Source: Microcebus murinus (taxonomy: Eukaryota; Chordata; Mammalia; Primates; Cheirogaleidae). Taken from it: DNA of 64,000 bases. The stretch is from NCBI RefSeq assembly GCF_040939455.1, contig NC_134117.1, positions 67,602,501-67,666,500 of the forward strand. Reading direction: 5' to 3'. Of the stretch, positions 22,990 to 35,202 are shown in pieces. The notes beneath the pieces were generated by a model, which was not told where the DNA came from, ran no database searches, and saw nothing but the letters and a program-made list of their open reading frames with translations. Position 1 is the first letter of the stretch, and each line of letters starts with the position of its first letter. Both the position numbers and the translations under genes were made by a program.

Positions 22990-23470
22990 AAAAGATCTCA
23001 AATCAACAACCTAACTTTACACCTTAAGGAACTAGAAAAAGAAGAACAAATTATACCCAAAGCTGAAAGAAGAAATAAAATAATAAAGATTAGAGCAGTG
23101 ATAAATAAAACAGAGACTAGAAAACATATAGATCCCTGAGCCTTGGGATACTTAAAAAATTAAAGAAAAAGAAAGAAAACATATAGAAAATCAATGAAAC
23201 CAAAAAGACAAATATCATATGGTTTCACTTACATGAAGTAACCAGAATAGGCAAATGCATAGTAAAATACTCGTTACCAGGGCCTGCAGGGTTGGGAGGG
23301 ATAGGTAGTTATTAATAGGTGCAGAGTTTCAGCCTTTTAAAGTTCTAGAAATGGATAGTGATGATGGTTGCATAAAAATGTGAATGTACTTAATGCCACT
23401 GAACTGCACACTTAAAAATGGTGAAAATGATAAATTATATGTCATGTATATTTTACCACAATTTAAAAAA

Positions 23471-24857
23471 ATTTATTCAACAGAGTCATAAAATATTCTT
23501 GAGTTTTGGTCTATGCTTTGACGTGAGAATTTAGGGAACTGATTTTGTCATCACGTTCTAAGTTATACATTTGTAGGCAATGATCCTACTCTGGATTATT
23601 TGAATTCCTCATCCCACTCATACAATCTGTGGAAGATGATATGTGTTCTTCTAGAATCTTGGCCTCAATTGGACACTTAATTTTATTTGACTAGAAGCAA
23701 GAACTTAATCAACTCTTTTGTAACTAGGTACAAAAGGCTGCTGGATTCCACCGTGGACCATGCGTGAGAATTTCACTGCCCTATCGTCATGGCTGCACGA
23801 TTGCCAAAAACCTCCTCTTCGCCCGGGCATCTGGAGCCCTCAGCCCATTCTTTTGCACCGCTTGCTGTGTCATTTAAGATTCCTGGGCACAAGAAACAAT
23901 AGCCAATTCTGGATAACCGAAGCAAAGTATATCTATTAATTGGAGAGATAATCAATGCTTTCAAAATGGATGGGGCTTGTAAATAGAGGGGACCAAAAGA
24001 GCTGCAGAGTATGAAGAAGAAGGAAGGAGGAAAGGCAGCACATGTCCACTGCTGCTGCAGCTACCCTGGCCATGCGTGCAACGTCAGCTCAATCTCTAGC
24101 TCAGGATAAAACCCTGATTGATTGAGCTGAGCTGATGTGTCCAGCATCCTGGCTCTACCAAAATTCATGTACTACTTCTGTAATTATAATTTTTTAAGCT
24201 TCATAAAAAGGAAAAACAATGATGTATTTCCTATAGGCATCCAAGAGCCCTTATGCCAATGTGCACTGTGACTCTCTGAGAAATGGAGATGGTGCCTGGC
24301 ACTTCCCACACTTATGAACAGGTAGGAAAAACTGAGTGAGGAAGTAATTGGACTTTTCCTTCCACACCAGGCCTCTGTCCTAGTTGCCTCCCTACATGGA
24401 GTAGTTCTGCCCAGCATGCACCTGGGGAACTATTGGGAAACGCAGAAATGGGCAAAGGACGTTACTCAGGGACTTAGCTTGTGCAGGTCTCCCAGCGGGC
24501 AGTGCATACAATGGCTCCCTTCCCCTGCTGAGGCCACCATTTGTCTGGGGCCACTGTGCTGCCCCATGTTGTACAGAGTCCTTAGCTGATTCCGATACTC
24601 TGGCCTCCAACCTTGCCACTGATCTTTTCTTAGTCTTGCCTCACCCCTTATAACTGAAACTTGAAACTGTACTCCTCACTTCCACTGTTGTCTGTTGAAT
24701 AATTGGTCCCAACTCTTCAACTCTGCCTATACTCCTATCCTTGCTGGGCCACATTTTCAGGAGTCAAAAATCTCCAAATCTGACTGTGAATTTATCTATT
24801 TACTCTTTTATTTCTGCTTTGTTATTAGGTACATCACATTTAGGATTGTCATGTTGT
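23471..24857. other. Unique sequence, no gene seen
   Basis: No exon, RNA gene or repeat is recognised. The longest open frames (75-77 codons, minus strand) show no familiar protein. Confidence 0.4.
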
Positions 24858-25205
24858 CTTTTTCTTTTTCTTTTTCTTTTTTTTTTTCTTTCTTTTGAGA
24901 CAGAGTCTCTGTTGCCCAGGCTACAGTGCCATGGCATCAGCCTAGCTCACAGTAACCTCAAACTTCTGGGCTCAAGCGATCCTCCTGCCTCAGCCTCCTG
25001 AGTAACTGGGACTACAGGCATGCACCACCATGTCCAGCTAATTTATTGTTTCTATTTTTAGTTGACTGGGTAATTTTTTCTATTTTTAGTAGAGAACGGG
25101 TCTCACTCTTGCTCAGGCTGGTCTCGAACTCCTGACCTCAATGGATCCTCCCACCTCGGCCTCCTAGAATGCAAGGATTATAGGTGTGAGCCTCTGCTCC
25201 TGGCC
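24858..25205 (-). repeat. Alu, antisense
   Basis: Dimeric Alu in minus orientation with a degenerate (TTTTTC)n tail at 24858-24896. Confidence 0.85.
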
Positions 25206-25374
25206 ACATCTTCTTGATTAGTTAACCCTTTTATCATTATGAAATTTCCCTCTTTATCTTTGGTAATACTCCTTGCCCTAAGATCTCTTTGTCTCATAGT
25301 AGTATAGCCATACCAGCTTTTTTTATGATTAGTGGGGGGAGGGTTGTTTTTTGTTTTGTTTCATTTTGTTTTGT

Positions 25375-25636
25375 TTAAAGACAGGGTCTCACTCAGTTGC
25401 CCAGGCTGGAGTACAGTGGCACAATTATAGCTCACTGTAGCCTCAAACTGCCTCAGTGTTCCAGGAACCTGGGACTGGAGGCACTGCTAGGATGATTTTC
25501 TTTATTTTTTTGTAGAGGTGGGGGGGGGTCTCACTATTTTGCCCAGGCTGATCTTGAACTCCTGGCCTCAAGCAATATTTCTGCCTCAGCCTCCTGAGAT
25601 GCTGTGATTACAGGTGTGAGCCCCCACTCCCAGCTG
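25375..25636 (-). repeat. Old diverged Alu, antisense
   Basis: Diverged Alu with both arms, an internal loss and a (TTTTG)n tail. It lacks the strepsirrhine middle variant. Confidence 0.75.
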
Positions 25637-26828
25637 ATTAGAGTTTTTAAGGTAGATCTTTTCCATTTTGTTTTCTACTTGTCTCTCTTGTAAACTTTAG
25701 ATGGTCCTATTTTGCTTTATTATCCAATTTCACAATTTCTGCCTTTTAATTTAATTTTCATTTAATGTAATTTTGGTGTGGCTGGATTTAAGCATATCAT
25801 CTTGCTATTTGTTTTTTTATTTGTCCCACTTGTTCTTTGTATTTCCTCTCTTGGTTTCTTTTGGATCAATGGAGCATTTTTTGTGTACTACATTTCATCT
25901 TCTTTATTGGTATTTTATCTATAGATCTTTGTACTATATTTGTAGTAGTTTCTCTAAGGATTATAATATATAACCTTAATTTATCATATCTACATTGAAT
26001 TAATATTATACCATTTCAATTATAATGTAAGAATCTTATAAGATTATAATCCCACTTACCCTCTCTTTTCCTTCAAATAATAAATAATATTAAGTTGAAA
26101 TTATTCAAATAATTTTTCTCCCTCCCTTCATTTAATCCTTTCCTTCCGGGGCTCCAGTTATACATATAGTACATGGCTTGACAGTGTCCCACAAGTCATT
26201 GAGATGCTGTTCATTTTTTTCTGTTCTTCAGTTTGGATAATTTTTATTGACTGTTTTCAAGTTTATTGATCCTTCTGCAGTGTCCAAACTACCTTTAAGC
26301 TCTTTCAAAAAAATTTGTATTTCAGGTATTGTATATGTTCAGTTTTAGGATTTGTATTTGGTTCCCCTTTTTGGAGTCTCCATTTATCTCCTGAATTCTG
26401 GTTTCTTCCTTTTTATATTTATCTTTTTCCATACATACTTTAATATATTTATAATACTTACATTAAATTCTTGTCTGCCAATTCCAACACTTGTGTGATC
26501 TGTTGATCTGCTTCTAGTGATCATCTCCCTGTGTATTGTGAGTCACATTTTCCTGCTTTTTACCATAGCTAGCAAATTTTTGCCTTCTGAATATTTTGGT
26601 CAATACATTTTCAAAACTCTGAATTCTGTTATCTTCCACTTAAGAATGTTGAGTTTTGTTCTTAGAAGAAGTTAAATCACAGGCAGATCATTTTGATTTT
26701 ATGAAGACTTGATTGTAGACTTTTCAGAGCAGTTCTACTTCAGTTTTGCCTGTGGTGCTCAGGTGGAGTCCTTAGAAGTGGTTTTTACTTCTGGGGTTTC
26801 AGTGGCAAGCCAGAGTGTTTACCAAGCT
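25637..26828 (-). mobile_element. AT-rich old L1-like sequence, antisense
   Basis: Stretches such as 'GAATTCTGGTTTCTTCC' and 'CTTGTCTGCCAATTCCAACA' match the pattern of antisense old L1M sequence. The boundaries and subfamily are uncertain. No coding gene is seen. Confidence 0.45.
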
Positions 26829-26838
26829 CTTTCTTTTT

Positions 26839-27165
26839 TTTTTTTTTTTTTTGAGACAGAGTCTCGCTTTGTTGCCCAGGCTAGAGTGAGTGCCGTGGCG
26901 TCCTAGCTCACAGCAACCTCAAACTCCTGGGCTCGAGTGATCCTTCTGCCTCCGCCTCCCGGGTAGCTGGGACTACAGGCATGCGCCACCATGCCCGGCT
27001 AATTTTTTATATATATATCAGTTGGCCAATTAATTTCTTTCTATTTATAGTAGAGACGGGGTCTCGCTCTTGCTCAGGCTGGTTTTGAACTCCTGACCTT
27101 GAGCAATCCGCCCGCCTCGGCCTCCCAAGAGCTAGGATTACAGGCGTGAGCCATAGCGCCCGGCC
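26839..27165 (-). repeat. Alu, strepsirrhine type, antisense, with TSD
   Basis: Full-length Alu in minus orientation flanked by CAAGCTCTTTCTTTTT (about 26823-26838 and 27166-27181). The CpG-rich arms suggest a fairly young copy. Confidence 0.9.
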
Positions 27166-27181
27166 CAAGCTCTTTCTTTTT

Positions 27182-27470
27182 ATAAAACAATTAAAAATTT
27201 TAAATTGACAAATAAAAATTTGTATATATTTGTCATATACAACATGATGTTTTCAAATATGTATACATTGTGGAATGGATCATTTTTTTGTGGTAAGAAC
27301 ATCTAGAAATTACTTTCCTAGTGATTTTCGAGAATACAGTATTGTACATTATGAACTATAGTCACCATGTTGTACAATCGACTCTTGAATTTATTCCTCC
27401 CGTCCTACTGAAATGTTGTATCCTTTGACCACCTGCTCCCTCTACCCCCACCCCACCTCCCAAGCTCTTC
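27182..27470 (-). mobile_element. L1M-type 3' end, antisense
   Basis: Reads on the minus strand as an old L1 3' UTR ('GTCAAAGGATACAACATTTC', 'CATGGTGACTATAGTTCATA'). It is non-coding. Confidence 0.65.
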
Positions 27471-27962
27471 TAATTTGATGGGTTTTGAGCTCTGAACCCT
27501 GTTTCACTGGCATCAGACAGCTGTTAACGCTTCTGGCCAGCTCTTGCATTCCTCTGGATTCCTTGGATTCTTGCCCTATACATGTGCAGCTCAGGAGTCA
27601 GCCAAGGATTTGAGAGGAGTTCATATACAGATTTTGGGATTTTCCCTGTTGCTCTCTTCTGTCTGGGATTCTCTCCCCTGCCCGCAATCTCAGCTGCTCT
27701 GGAAACCCTGAGCTCTGACCTCTGAGTCCTCATCCTACCACACTGGCCTTCTGCTTGGGTTGTACCCCATGCTTCCCCCAGCCCCACCTGCCCAGCACTG
27801 CGGAGACTGGGGAGTTAAAGCTGGGTGATGGGAGAAAAGCTGGGTAACGGCGGTCTCACCCATTTGCTCCCCTTTACCAAGGGTGACATCTCCTCCAGTT
27901 TCTGCCTGTTTTTGGTTGCTGTCAAATGCCTTCAAATAGTTGTGTGATTTTTACTATTTTGT

Positions 27963-28854
27963 CCAGAATTTATAATTTTTTTCTTTTCTTTCTTTTTATT
28001 TATTTAATTTTTTAATTTCGGCATATTACAGGGGTACAAATGTTTAGGTTACATATATTGCCTTCGTCCCACCTGAGTCAGAGCTTCAAGCATGTCCATC
28101 ACTCAGACAGTGTGGCACTGCACCCATTAGGTGTGTATATACCCATCCCCACCGCCCCCCTCCCACCTGCCCGACACTCGATGTCTGTTACTACTCTATG
28201 TGCACGTAAGTATTGATCAGTTAATACCAATTTGATGGTGAGTACATGTGGTGCTTGTTTTCCATTCTTGTGATACCTCACTTAGTAGAATGGGCTCCAG
28301 CTCTATCCAGGATAATATAAGAGGTGCTAGATCACCATTGTTTTCTGTGGCTGAGTAGTACTCCATGGTATACATATACCACATTTTATTACTCCATTCA
28401 TGTATTGATGGGCACTTGGGTTGTTTCCATATCTTTGCAATTGTGAATTGTGCGGCTATAAATATTCTAGTGCAGATGTCTTTTTTATAGAATGTCTTTG
28501 TTCCTTTGGGTAGATATCCAATAATGGGATTGCTGGATCAATTGGTAGTTCTACTTATAGCTCTTTGAAGTATCTCCATATTATTTTCCACAGATGTTGT
28601 ACTAGTTTGCAGTTCCATTTTTTTTTTTTTTTTTTTTTGAGACAGAGGCTTACTTTCTTGCCTGGGCTAGAGTGCAGTGGCGTCATCATAGCTCACTGCA
28701 ACCTCAAACTCCTGGGCTCAAGTGATCCTCCTGCTTCAGTCTCTCGCTCAGGCTGGTCTCGAACTCCTGGCCTCAAGCAGTCCTCCCACTTCGGCCTCCC
28801 AGAGTGCTAGGGTTACAGGCATGAGCCACCGTACCCAGCCCAGAATTTATAATT
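27963..28854 (-). mobile_element. Alu-L1 compound insertion with one outer TSD
   Basis: On the minus strand the order is TSD, Alu (28840 to about 28617, full 5' end, internally deleted), its A-tail, a 5'-truncated L1 3' end (28617-27978) with its own A-rich tail, then TSD. The 15 bp duplication CCAGAATTTATAATT (27963-27977, 28840-28854) encloses both. Neither the Alu nor the L1 has a separate duplication, and L1 sequence does not resume beyond the Alu. This is the arrangement expected of a template-switch chimera. Confidence 0.8.
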
Positions 28855-28943
28855 GTAATCAGTGGGACAGCTAGTCTGATATAAGCCACTGTTCTAGAAA
28901 CTAAAACTCCTGAAGAGTTTTAAGCATGCTTGTTGCTTTTTAT

Positions 28944-28966
28944 TATTTATTTATTTATTTATTCTT
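28944..28966. repeat. (TTTA)n microsatellite
   Basis: About five to six copies of TTTA. Confidence 0.8.
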
Positions 28967-29039
28967 GCACTCAGGTCTTTTTAATAAACAAATTTGTTGA
29001 CAGTTCCAAGGTACAACAGCAACCATCTTGTTGCTTTTT

Positions 29040-29880
29040 AAATGTACATTTCTTTATCAGTAAGATTTAGTGCTTTTTGTATCCTTATTAGCCATTGTAT
29101 TTCTTCTTTTGTGAACTGGCTGTTTCATATATTTAGTCCAGATATCTGTTAGGATGTTCATTTATTTTCATTAGGACTTAAATATTAGTAATAGTAATTT
29201 CTTTTCTGGCATACATATCACAGATGTTTTGTCCTGGCTTGTCATATGCATTTTGACTTTGCTTATTATATTTTTTTCATAGGCAAGATTTACAGTTTTG
29301 TGTAGACAAATCTGTCAATATTTTTCTATGTGGCTTTGCTTTTGCTGAAATGCTTGGGAAAGATCTATAAGATTATAAAAATATACTCCCATAATTTCTT
29401 GTTTGGTTTGGTTCATATTGTTTTTGTTATAGCTAATGTGTTTTTAACTTTAAAATTTTTGCTCTAGGTTAGTATCTGAAATTTTTTGTGAATGAGATGA
29501 ACATCAGCTATTTAAATGTTTAACATCATTTGTTGAATAATCTATCCTTTACCCACAGTAAAAGTGTAGCTCTGTCTCACTCATCTGACTAGATATGTGG
29601 GTCTATTTCTGGTCTCTATTCTTTCTCTTCCCTTAATCTGTTTGTTTATCTTTCTGCTAGTTTCACAGTGTTTTATTACAGCAATTTTATGGTGCGTATT
29701 TTATTTGTATCTGGCAAGATGTGGGCCTTGCTCTGTTCTTTTTTTATTTGTTTCTTTTTCCAAAAATTTCTCCATGGTTTGCATGCATTTAATCCTGAAA
29801 GTGACATTTACAATCAATCTCTCAGGTTGTAAAAACTGTTTGCACTATGTTCACACTGCATTAAACATAGGGTTATCTGG
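29040..29880 (-). mobile_element. Old L1-like sequence, antisense
   Basis: AT-rich sequence resembling antisense old L1M 3' ORF2 ('TTCTTTTGTGAACTGGCTGT', 'GGGTCTATTTCTGG', 'TTATTACAGCAATTTTAT'). No intact frame is present. Confidence 0.55.
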
Positions 29881-30049
29881 TGAACAGATGCCATGACACA
29901 CTTGTGTTTTATGGTTGGGCTACAGTCTGGTGATTTGGGCCTTGTAGGAGAGTAGAGCGGCTGGGTTGGGCGCAAAGCTGTGAACGGGGATTCCCCTGCC
30001 TGGTTGGGGCAGCAAAGCCTCTCTAATGGGATCGCCACTGCTCTAGGGC

Positions 30050-30565
30050 ACTTGCCCCCCTTGTTCACCGCGGTGGCGGCAGACTCCGCAGTCCCCAGGC
30101 GGTTGAAGTCGGAGAGAGGCAGGATTCTGGCCAGACTGGGGCCTCTGCGGAGGCCTTCGGTTCCCCGAGGCCCGGGGGGCCGGCCGCGGCCTCCGCCTAG
30201 GGCTGCTGTGACTGAGCAGGGGGCGCGGGGGATACTCTGGGCGTCCGCCTGCGTCCGCGTGGGGCTGTCCTAGCTCACGGGGAGCCCGGGACGTCCAGCG
30301 CCTCTACGCAGCCTGCCCCAGGCCGGAGGGGCGAGTGGGCGCGGCTGTGGGGCAGCGTGAGGGCTGTGGGTTCCAAGCACCGCCTCCGGGCAAGGACCGA
30401 CCGGCCGGCCCCCGGCTGTACGCGAGGGCCTTCGCTCCCGGGCGGGCTAGGGAGCCTGGGCCCCTCCCGGGCCACTGCACCCAGGCTCGGTCGCAGACGC
30501 CCCAGGCCAGCAGCGGTCAGTCCCCCGCGCCTCCGCCTCCGGCGTGCGTTTGACCTCATCTAGAC
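30050..30565. promoter_or_regulatory. CpG island, candidate promoter
   Basis: About 0.5 kb of CpG-dense DNA in an otherwise AT-rich setting. The open frames on both strands are short and unfamiliar. It is followed by an alternating purine-pyrimidine repeat (30602-30675). It may drive an unannotated transcript or act as a distal element of OPN4; neither can be shown here. Confidence 0.55.
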
Positions 30566-30601
30566 CCCAGCGCCCTCCTTAGGAACACGTGCTCCCTGCC
30601 T

Positions 30602-30675
30602 CCTGCACACGCACGCACACACACGCACACGTGCACACACGCACACACACGCACACGCACGCGCGCGCACACACC
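30602..30675. repeat. (CA/CG)n alternating purine-pyrimidine repeat
   Basis: About 70 bp of ACACGCAC-type repeat including GCGCGCGC. Alternating purine-pyrimidine tracts of this length can adopt Z-DNA. Confidence 0.9.
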
Positions 30676-31099
30676 ACTACCTGAAGGCTTAGACGGTGTT
30701 CAAACTGTGCACTGTAAATGTCAATTCCCCCCACACCCCTTCTTAAAACTGTGCGCTCGTTAAAGGAAATAAGATTTCAGTCTAAATATTTTGGGAATTG
30801 GTTTCAGACTGTGTAGTGGGACCTTAGAGCAAGGATTTTGATGTGCTAAAATCAACAGCAAATATTTCCATAAACGGTGAGGAAAAAAGAACCGCCTCAA
30901 TTAAAACCGGGAGCTGCAGGCAGACACCAACTGTCACCCCTGGGGGTAAATGGGGAGGGCTCTGCGCTGGGGGCATCGGAGAAAGGAGGGAAGCGGGCGC
31001 TGAACCCAGACGGGGTACCCCGCACCAGCCCTCCTCCCCACTCAGGTCCTATTTGGAAAACGGACATCAGGGGTCCCCCAGCATGGCCTGAAGAAGCGG

Positions 31100-31270
31100 G
31101 GGCAGGAGACTCGTGGGACACCCAGGCCCAGGGGGGCAAAAACGCCGGCACGCTCCCCCCCGACGCGGGGGCGCATGCGCAGGCCCAAGGGCGGGTCTGG
31201 GCTCTCCGAGGTGGCCGGAGGGCGTGGAGGCGCTCTCCGGTTCCTTCCGGACTGCGGGACCCTAAGCCTC
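31100..31270. promoter_or_regulatory. Small CpG cluster with NRF1 palindrome
   Basis: Contains GCGCATGCGCA at 31171-31181, the palindromic NRF1 core, in CpG-dense DNA. NRF1 sites are typical of CpG-island promoters. No coding gene is recognised beside it. Confidence 0.5.
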
Positions 31271-31518
31271 TTGGCTTCTGCTTTGGGGCTTTAGCAGGCA
31301 ACAGGAAAAGCTCCTTTGCCCATCTTCCAAACAGGATTCAGCAGCATAAGCCTTTTACTTAAAATTATGAAGATAGATAGAAGAAGAAAAGGTTGCTTCC
31401 AGGAAGTCGAACTAGACAGCGGGAGGGAGGGCACGGGGAACTGGATTTCACGTAAGCCTCTCGGTGCTGTTTCGTTTTTTAAAGGATGCGCTTGGATCAG
31501 TTAGATCACAAATAAAAA

Positions 31519-32001
31519 CTACAAAACAGGCCGGGCGCGGTGGCTCACGCCTGTAACCCTAGCTCTCAGGGAGGCCGAGGCGGGTGGATCGTTTGAGCTC
31601 AGGAGTTCGAAACCAGCCTGAGCAAGAGCGAGACCCCGTCTCTGCTATAAATAGAAAGAAATTAATTGGCCAACTAATATATATAGAAAAAACTAGCCGG
31701 GCATGGTGGCGCATGCCTGTAGTCCCAGCTACTCGGGAGGCTGAGGCAGCAGGATCGCTCGAGCCCAGGAGTTTGAGGTTGCTGTGAGCTAGGCTGATGC
31801 TACGGCACTCACTCTAGCCCGGGCAACAGAGTGAGACTCTGTCTCAAACAAAAACAAAACAAAACAAAAAAACCGTGCACCATCTGGGGGATGGTCATGA
31901 TGGAGACTCAGACTTGTGGGGGGAGGGGGGAAATGGGCATTTATTGAAACCTTAAAATCTGTACCCCCATAATATGCCGAAAAAAAACACCCTACAAAAC
32001 A
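31519..32001 (+). mobile_element. Alu-L1 compound insertion with one outer TSD
   Basis: A full-length strepsirrhine Alu (31529 to about 31871, A-rich tail) runs directly into a 5'-truncated L1 3' end (about 31874-31988, 'GTACCCCCATAATATGCC', A-tail). The flanks share CTACAAAACA (31519-31528, 31992-32001), a 10 bp duplication around the pair. No duplication flanks the Alu alone. The order and orientation are the same as at 27963-28854. Confidence 0.75.
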
Positions 32002-32927
32002 AACCCGGAATTCCCTTCCCCCACCCGAGCTCCGGCTCCTCAAGGCGAGGTGTGGTGACTCGGCCCTGCCCCCTGTGGGGCGCGGAGACCCAGCCCCGCT
32101 TGGGCAGGGGTGCGCGGCGGCTCTTCACACTGGCGTGAAAGCGCAGGGCTCTGGTCCCTGGAGAGGAGCTGTGAAGTTTTGTTAGCAGAATGAGGATTCC
32201 AAGAAGCTTTTAGGTGATCAGGGAAAGGCCGAGGCTCTGGTGGGGACCACAGGCTTTCCGCGTCTATACAGCAGCGGGCAGGGCCGCGGCAGGGTCCGCA
32301 CTCTGGGGCGGGGTTGGGGCCCAGCTCTGGGCCTCCGTTCCTTTTGTGTCAAATAGGAGGGGCAGTCCCAGGTGTTGGAAGTCACCCTGCACCCTGGCTG
32401 CTGCCTCTTGGTCTCTGTCTCCCCCACGGCGTCCTGCCCAGCCTCCAGGTAAGACCCCACAGCTTCCTGGGCCAGGCCTGCGGTTCACCTTCAGGCTACT
32501 CCTGTCCCTCCAGGGAGGCTCTGGGGTCCCTGATCTCCAGACTGCCCAGGCATCCTGGAAAGTCCCCACCCAGACAGGATGTTGGTCAGCTCTGCTGGCT
32601 GCAAGGAATTGCAGTTTATCTGAGGAAACAGGAAGGCAGGATACAGCCAGGCCCAGGGTTCAGGGGTCTGGATGGAAGGTGTGCCCTTGAGGACCAGGCA
32701 GTTCTTGTGGAACTCAGGCTGGCTTGGGGGACCCAGACAAAGCTAAGCAATTGGGCCTGCAGGGAGCCAGGGGCTTAGCACAGGCAGGAGTCTAGGCATG
32801 GAGGTGGCAGATCTTAAGACCCCTAGGCAGCCTCTGGGGAACCCAGAGGATGCTGCCTCCAGCCCCCACCCCAATCATGGCTCTGAACGCCCCCATCTCA
32901 TTCTTCTGTGAATGAGAAGCTCATAAC
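32002..32927. other. GC-rich unique sequence, no gene seen
   Basis: GC-rich DNA, CpG-rich at 32040-32330. Overlapping open frames of up to 158 codons show no recognisable domain and no conserved splice context. Confidence 0.4.
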
Positions 32928-33745
<818 letters not shown>

Positions 33746-34001
33746 GCTTCTCCTGCCCCTCTACCTCATAGCTTCTGCTCCTGTGCCCTCTGCTTTCAGC
33801 ACCAGGTGCCTGAACCCCCCATTGCTACTCCTTTCCCCTACTTTTCAGGGGCTCAGACAGGCCTGCGAGAGATCTGAATCCAGACTGTGGCCCCAAGCAG
33901 CTGCAGGTCATGGAACGTAGGAGAGTCTGCTCCCAGGCCCAGCTGCAAAGCAGCAGCCACAACCAGCACAGAGATGGAGCCAGGAGCCAGAGGACCAGGA
34001 G

Positions 34002-34102
34002 CAGTGCGAGTGAGGGTGGGGAGGAGCTGCGGAGGGGAGGGCTGGGCCACAGGGACCAAAAGGAGTTTGGAGCATTAACAGGACCACTGGTCACACGGCT
34101 GG
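34002..34102 (+). repeat. 101 bp direct duplication, copy 1
   Basis: It matches 35102-35202 at 100 of 101 positions as read by eye (C at 34030, T at 35130). Its right end overlaps an Alu fragment through the shared GGCTGG. Confidence 0.9.
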
Positions 34103-34186
34103 TATGGAACTCCTGAACTCAAAGGATCTTCCCACCTTGGCCTCCCAGAGTGCTAGGATTACAGGCAGGAGCCACCACACCCGGCC
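34097..34186 (-). repeat. Alu left-arm fragment, antisense
   Basis: About 90 bp of antisense Alu, from GGCTGGT to the 5' terminal CCCGGCC. It starts exactly where the 101 bp duplicated segment ends. No tail or duplication is present. Confidence 0.8.
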
Positions 34187-35101
34187 TTCACTTGTCTTTT
34201 ATACCTCTGCTCTCTACAAGGTCAGAAATGGCTCTGGGCTGTCATAAGTCAAAGTGGGTAACTTCCTCCCCTCCCGTCTCCCTCAGACAAATGTCCCACT
34301 TTGTAGGAAACGACTTGGACATTTGGTTATGATCAGCTTAAATGTTTTGAGGAAGAAAACTGCTGTTCCGGCATGTTATAAAAAGGTCAAGAAAGTATAT
34401 AATCCCTGGGCCTACACCTCTCTCTGCCTACCCCAATTACAGTGCTCTGTGCGCAAACAAGGAAATGTCAAAGGCTCTAAGGAATGAACTTCTTCTTTAA
34501 AATCCGGCAGCAAGCTATTGCTTTCTGTTGGGTGTGCCCATGGTATGTGAAATACAGGCCCACCCACTTGCTGGGTTTTTTTCACACCCACATGCCTCTC
34601 TTGGGTGTGTAGTCAATTTTCAAGTTAAAAGTTTGTGCTTTTGGCTTTACTCTGGTATTCCCTGGTCTTTCTCTTTCCTGCCTCTCATCTGATGCCCTTG
34701 ATGAAGACCCCAGTTAAGGAAGGAACAGGCTGCTTTCTGGGGCATGACTGTGTCACCCCTCTCGATGGTACATCGAGCTTGCCCAGGGCAGTGGCTGTGT
34801 CTGAGGCCCGCCTGGGCTGTGGCACACTGCTGTAGGAGTTTAACTAGTGCATGGCACTGGGGACAGCCCTGGGTACCCAGGGTCAGCATCCCAGGCTAGG
34901 AATGCGGGCACCAGCAGTGGGAAACTAGGAGGTGACACAGGTGCTCCTGTAGGGACAGGAAACAGCCTCACATGCTGTGTAGACTCTCTGTCCCAGTGTC
35001 CATCCCTTCGGGCCCCCCTCGGGCCGTGGCTGTCCCCTTTCCTGCTCCCACTGGCTAGTGCAGGCTGCACAGGAATGAATCCAGTGGGAGCACCTCCCCC
35101 C

Positions 35102-35202
35102 CAGTGCGAGTGAGGGTGGGGAGGAGCTGTGGAGGGGAGGGCTGGGCCACAGGGACCAAAAGGAGTTTGGAGCATTAACAGGACCACTGGTCACACGGCT
35201 GG
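35102..35202 (+). repeat. 101 bp direct duplication, copy 2
   Basis: Partner of 34002-34102, 1100 bp downstream in the same orientation. It is embedded in unique sequence on both sides, so it is probably the source copy. Confidence 0.9.

Larger units (their letters stand above)
21963..23470 (+). mobile_element. Old L1: ORF2 and 3' end, split by two Alus
   Basis: Segments 21963-22104 and 22388-22644 carry remnants of ORF2 between the endonuclease and RT domains ('AAGAGCACATGGAACAATC', 'GTCACAAAACAAGTCTTAAT'). 23006-23140 continues ORF2 ('CCTTAAGGAACTAGAAAAAG'). 23200-23470 matches an old L1 3' end ('TAATGCCACTGAACTGCACA'). All frames are broken, and an internal deletion lies between about 23140 and 23200. 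Confidence 0.75.
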
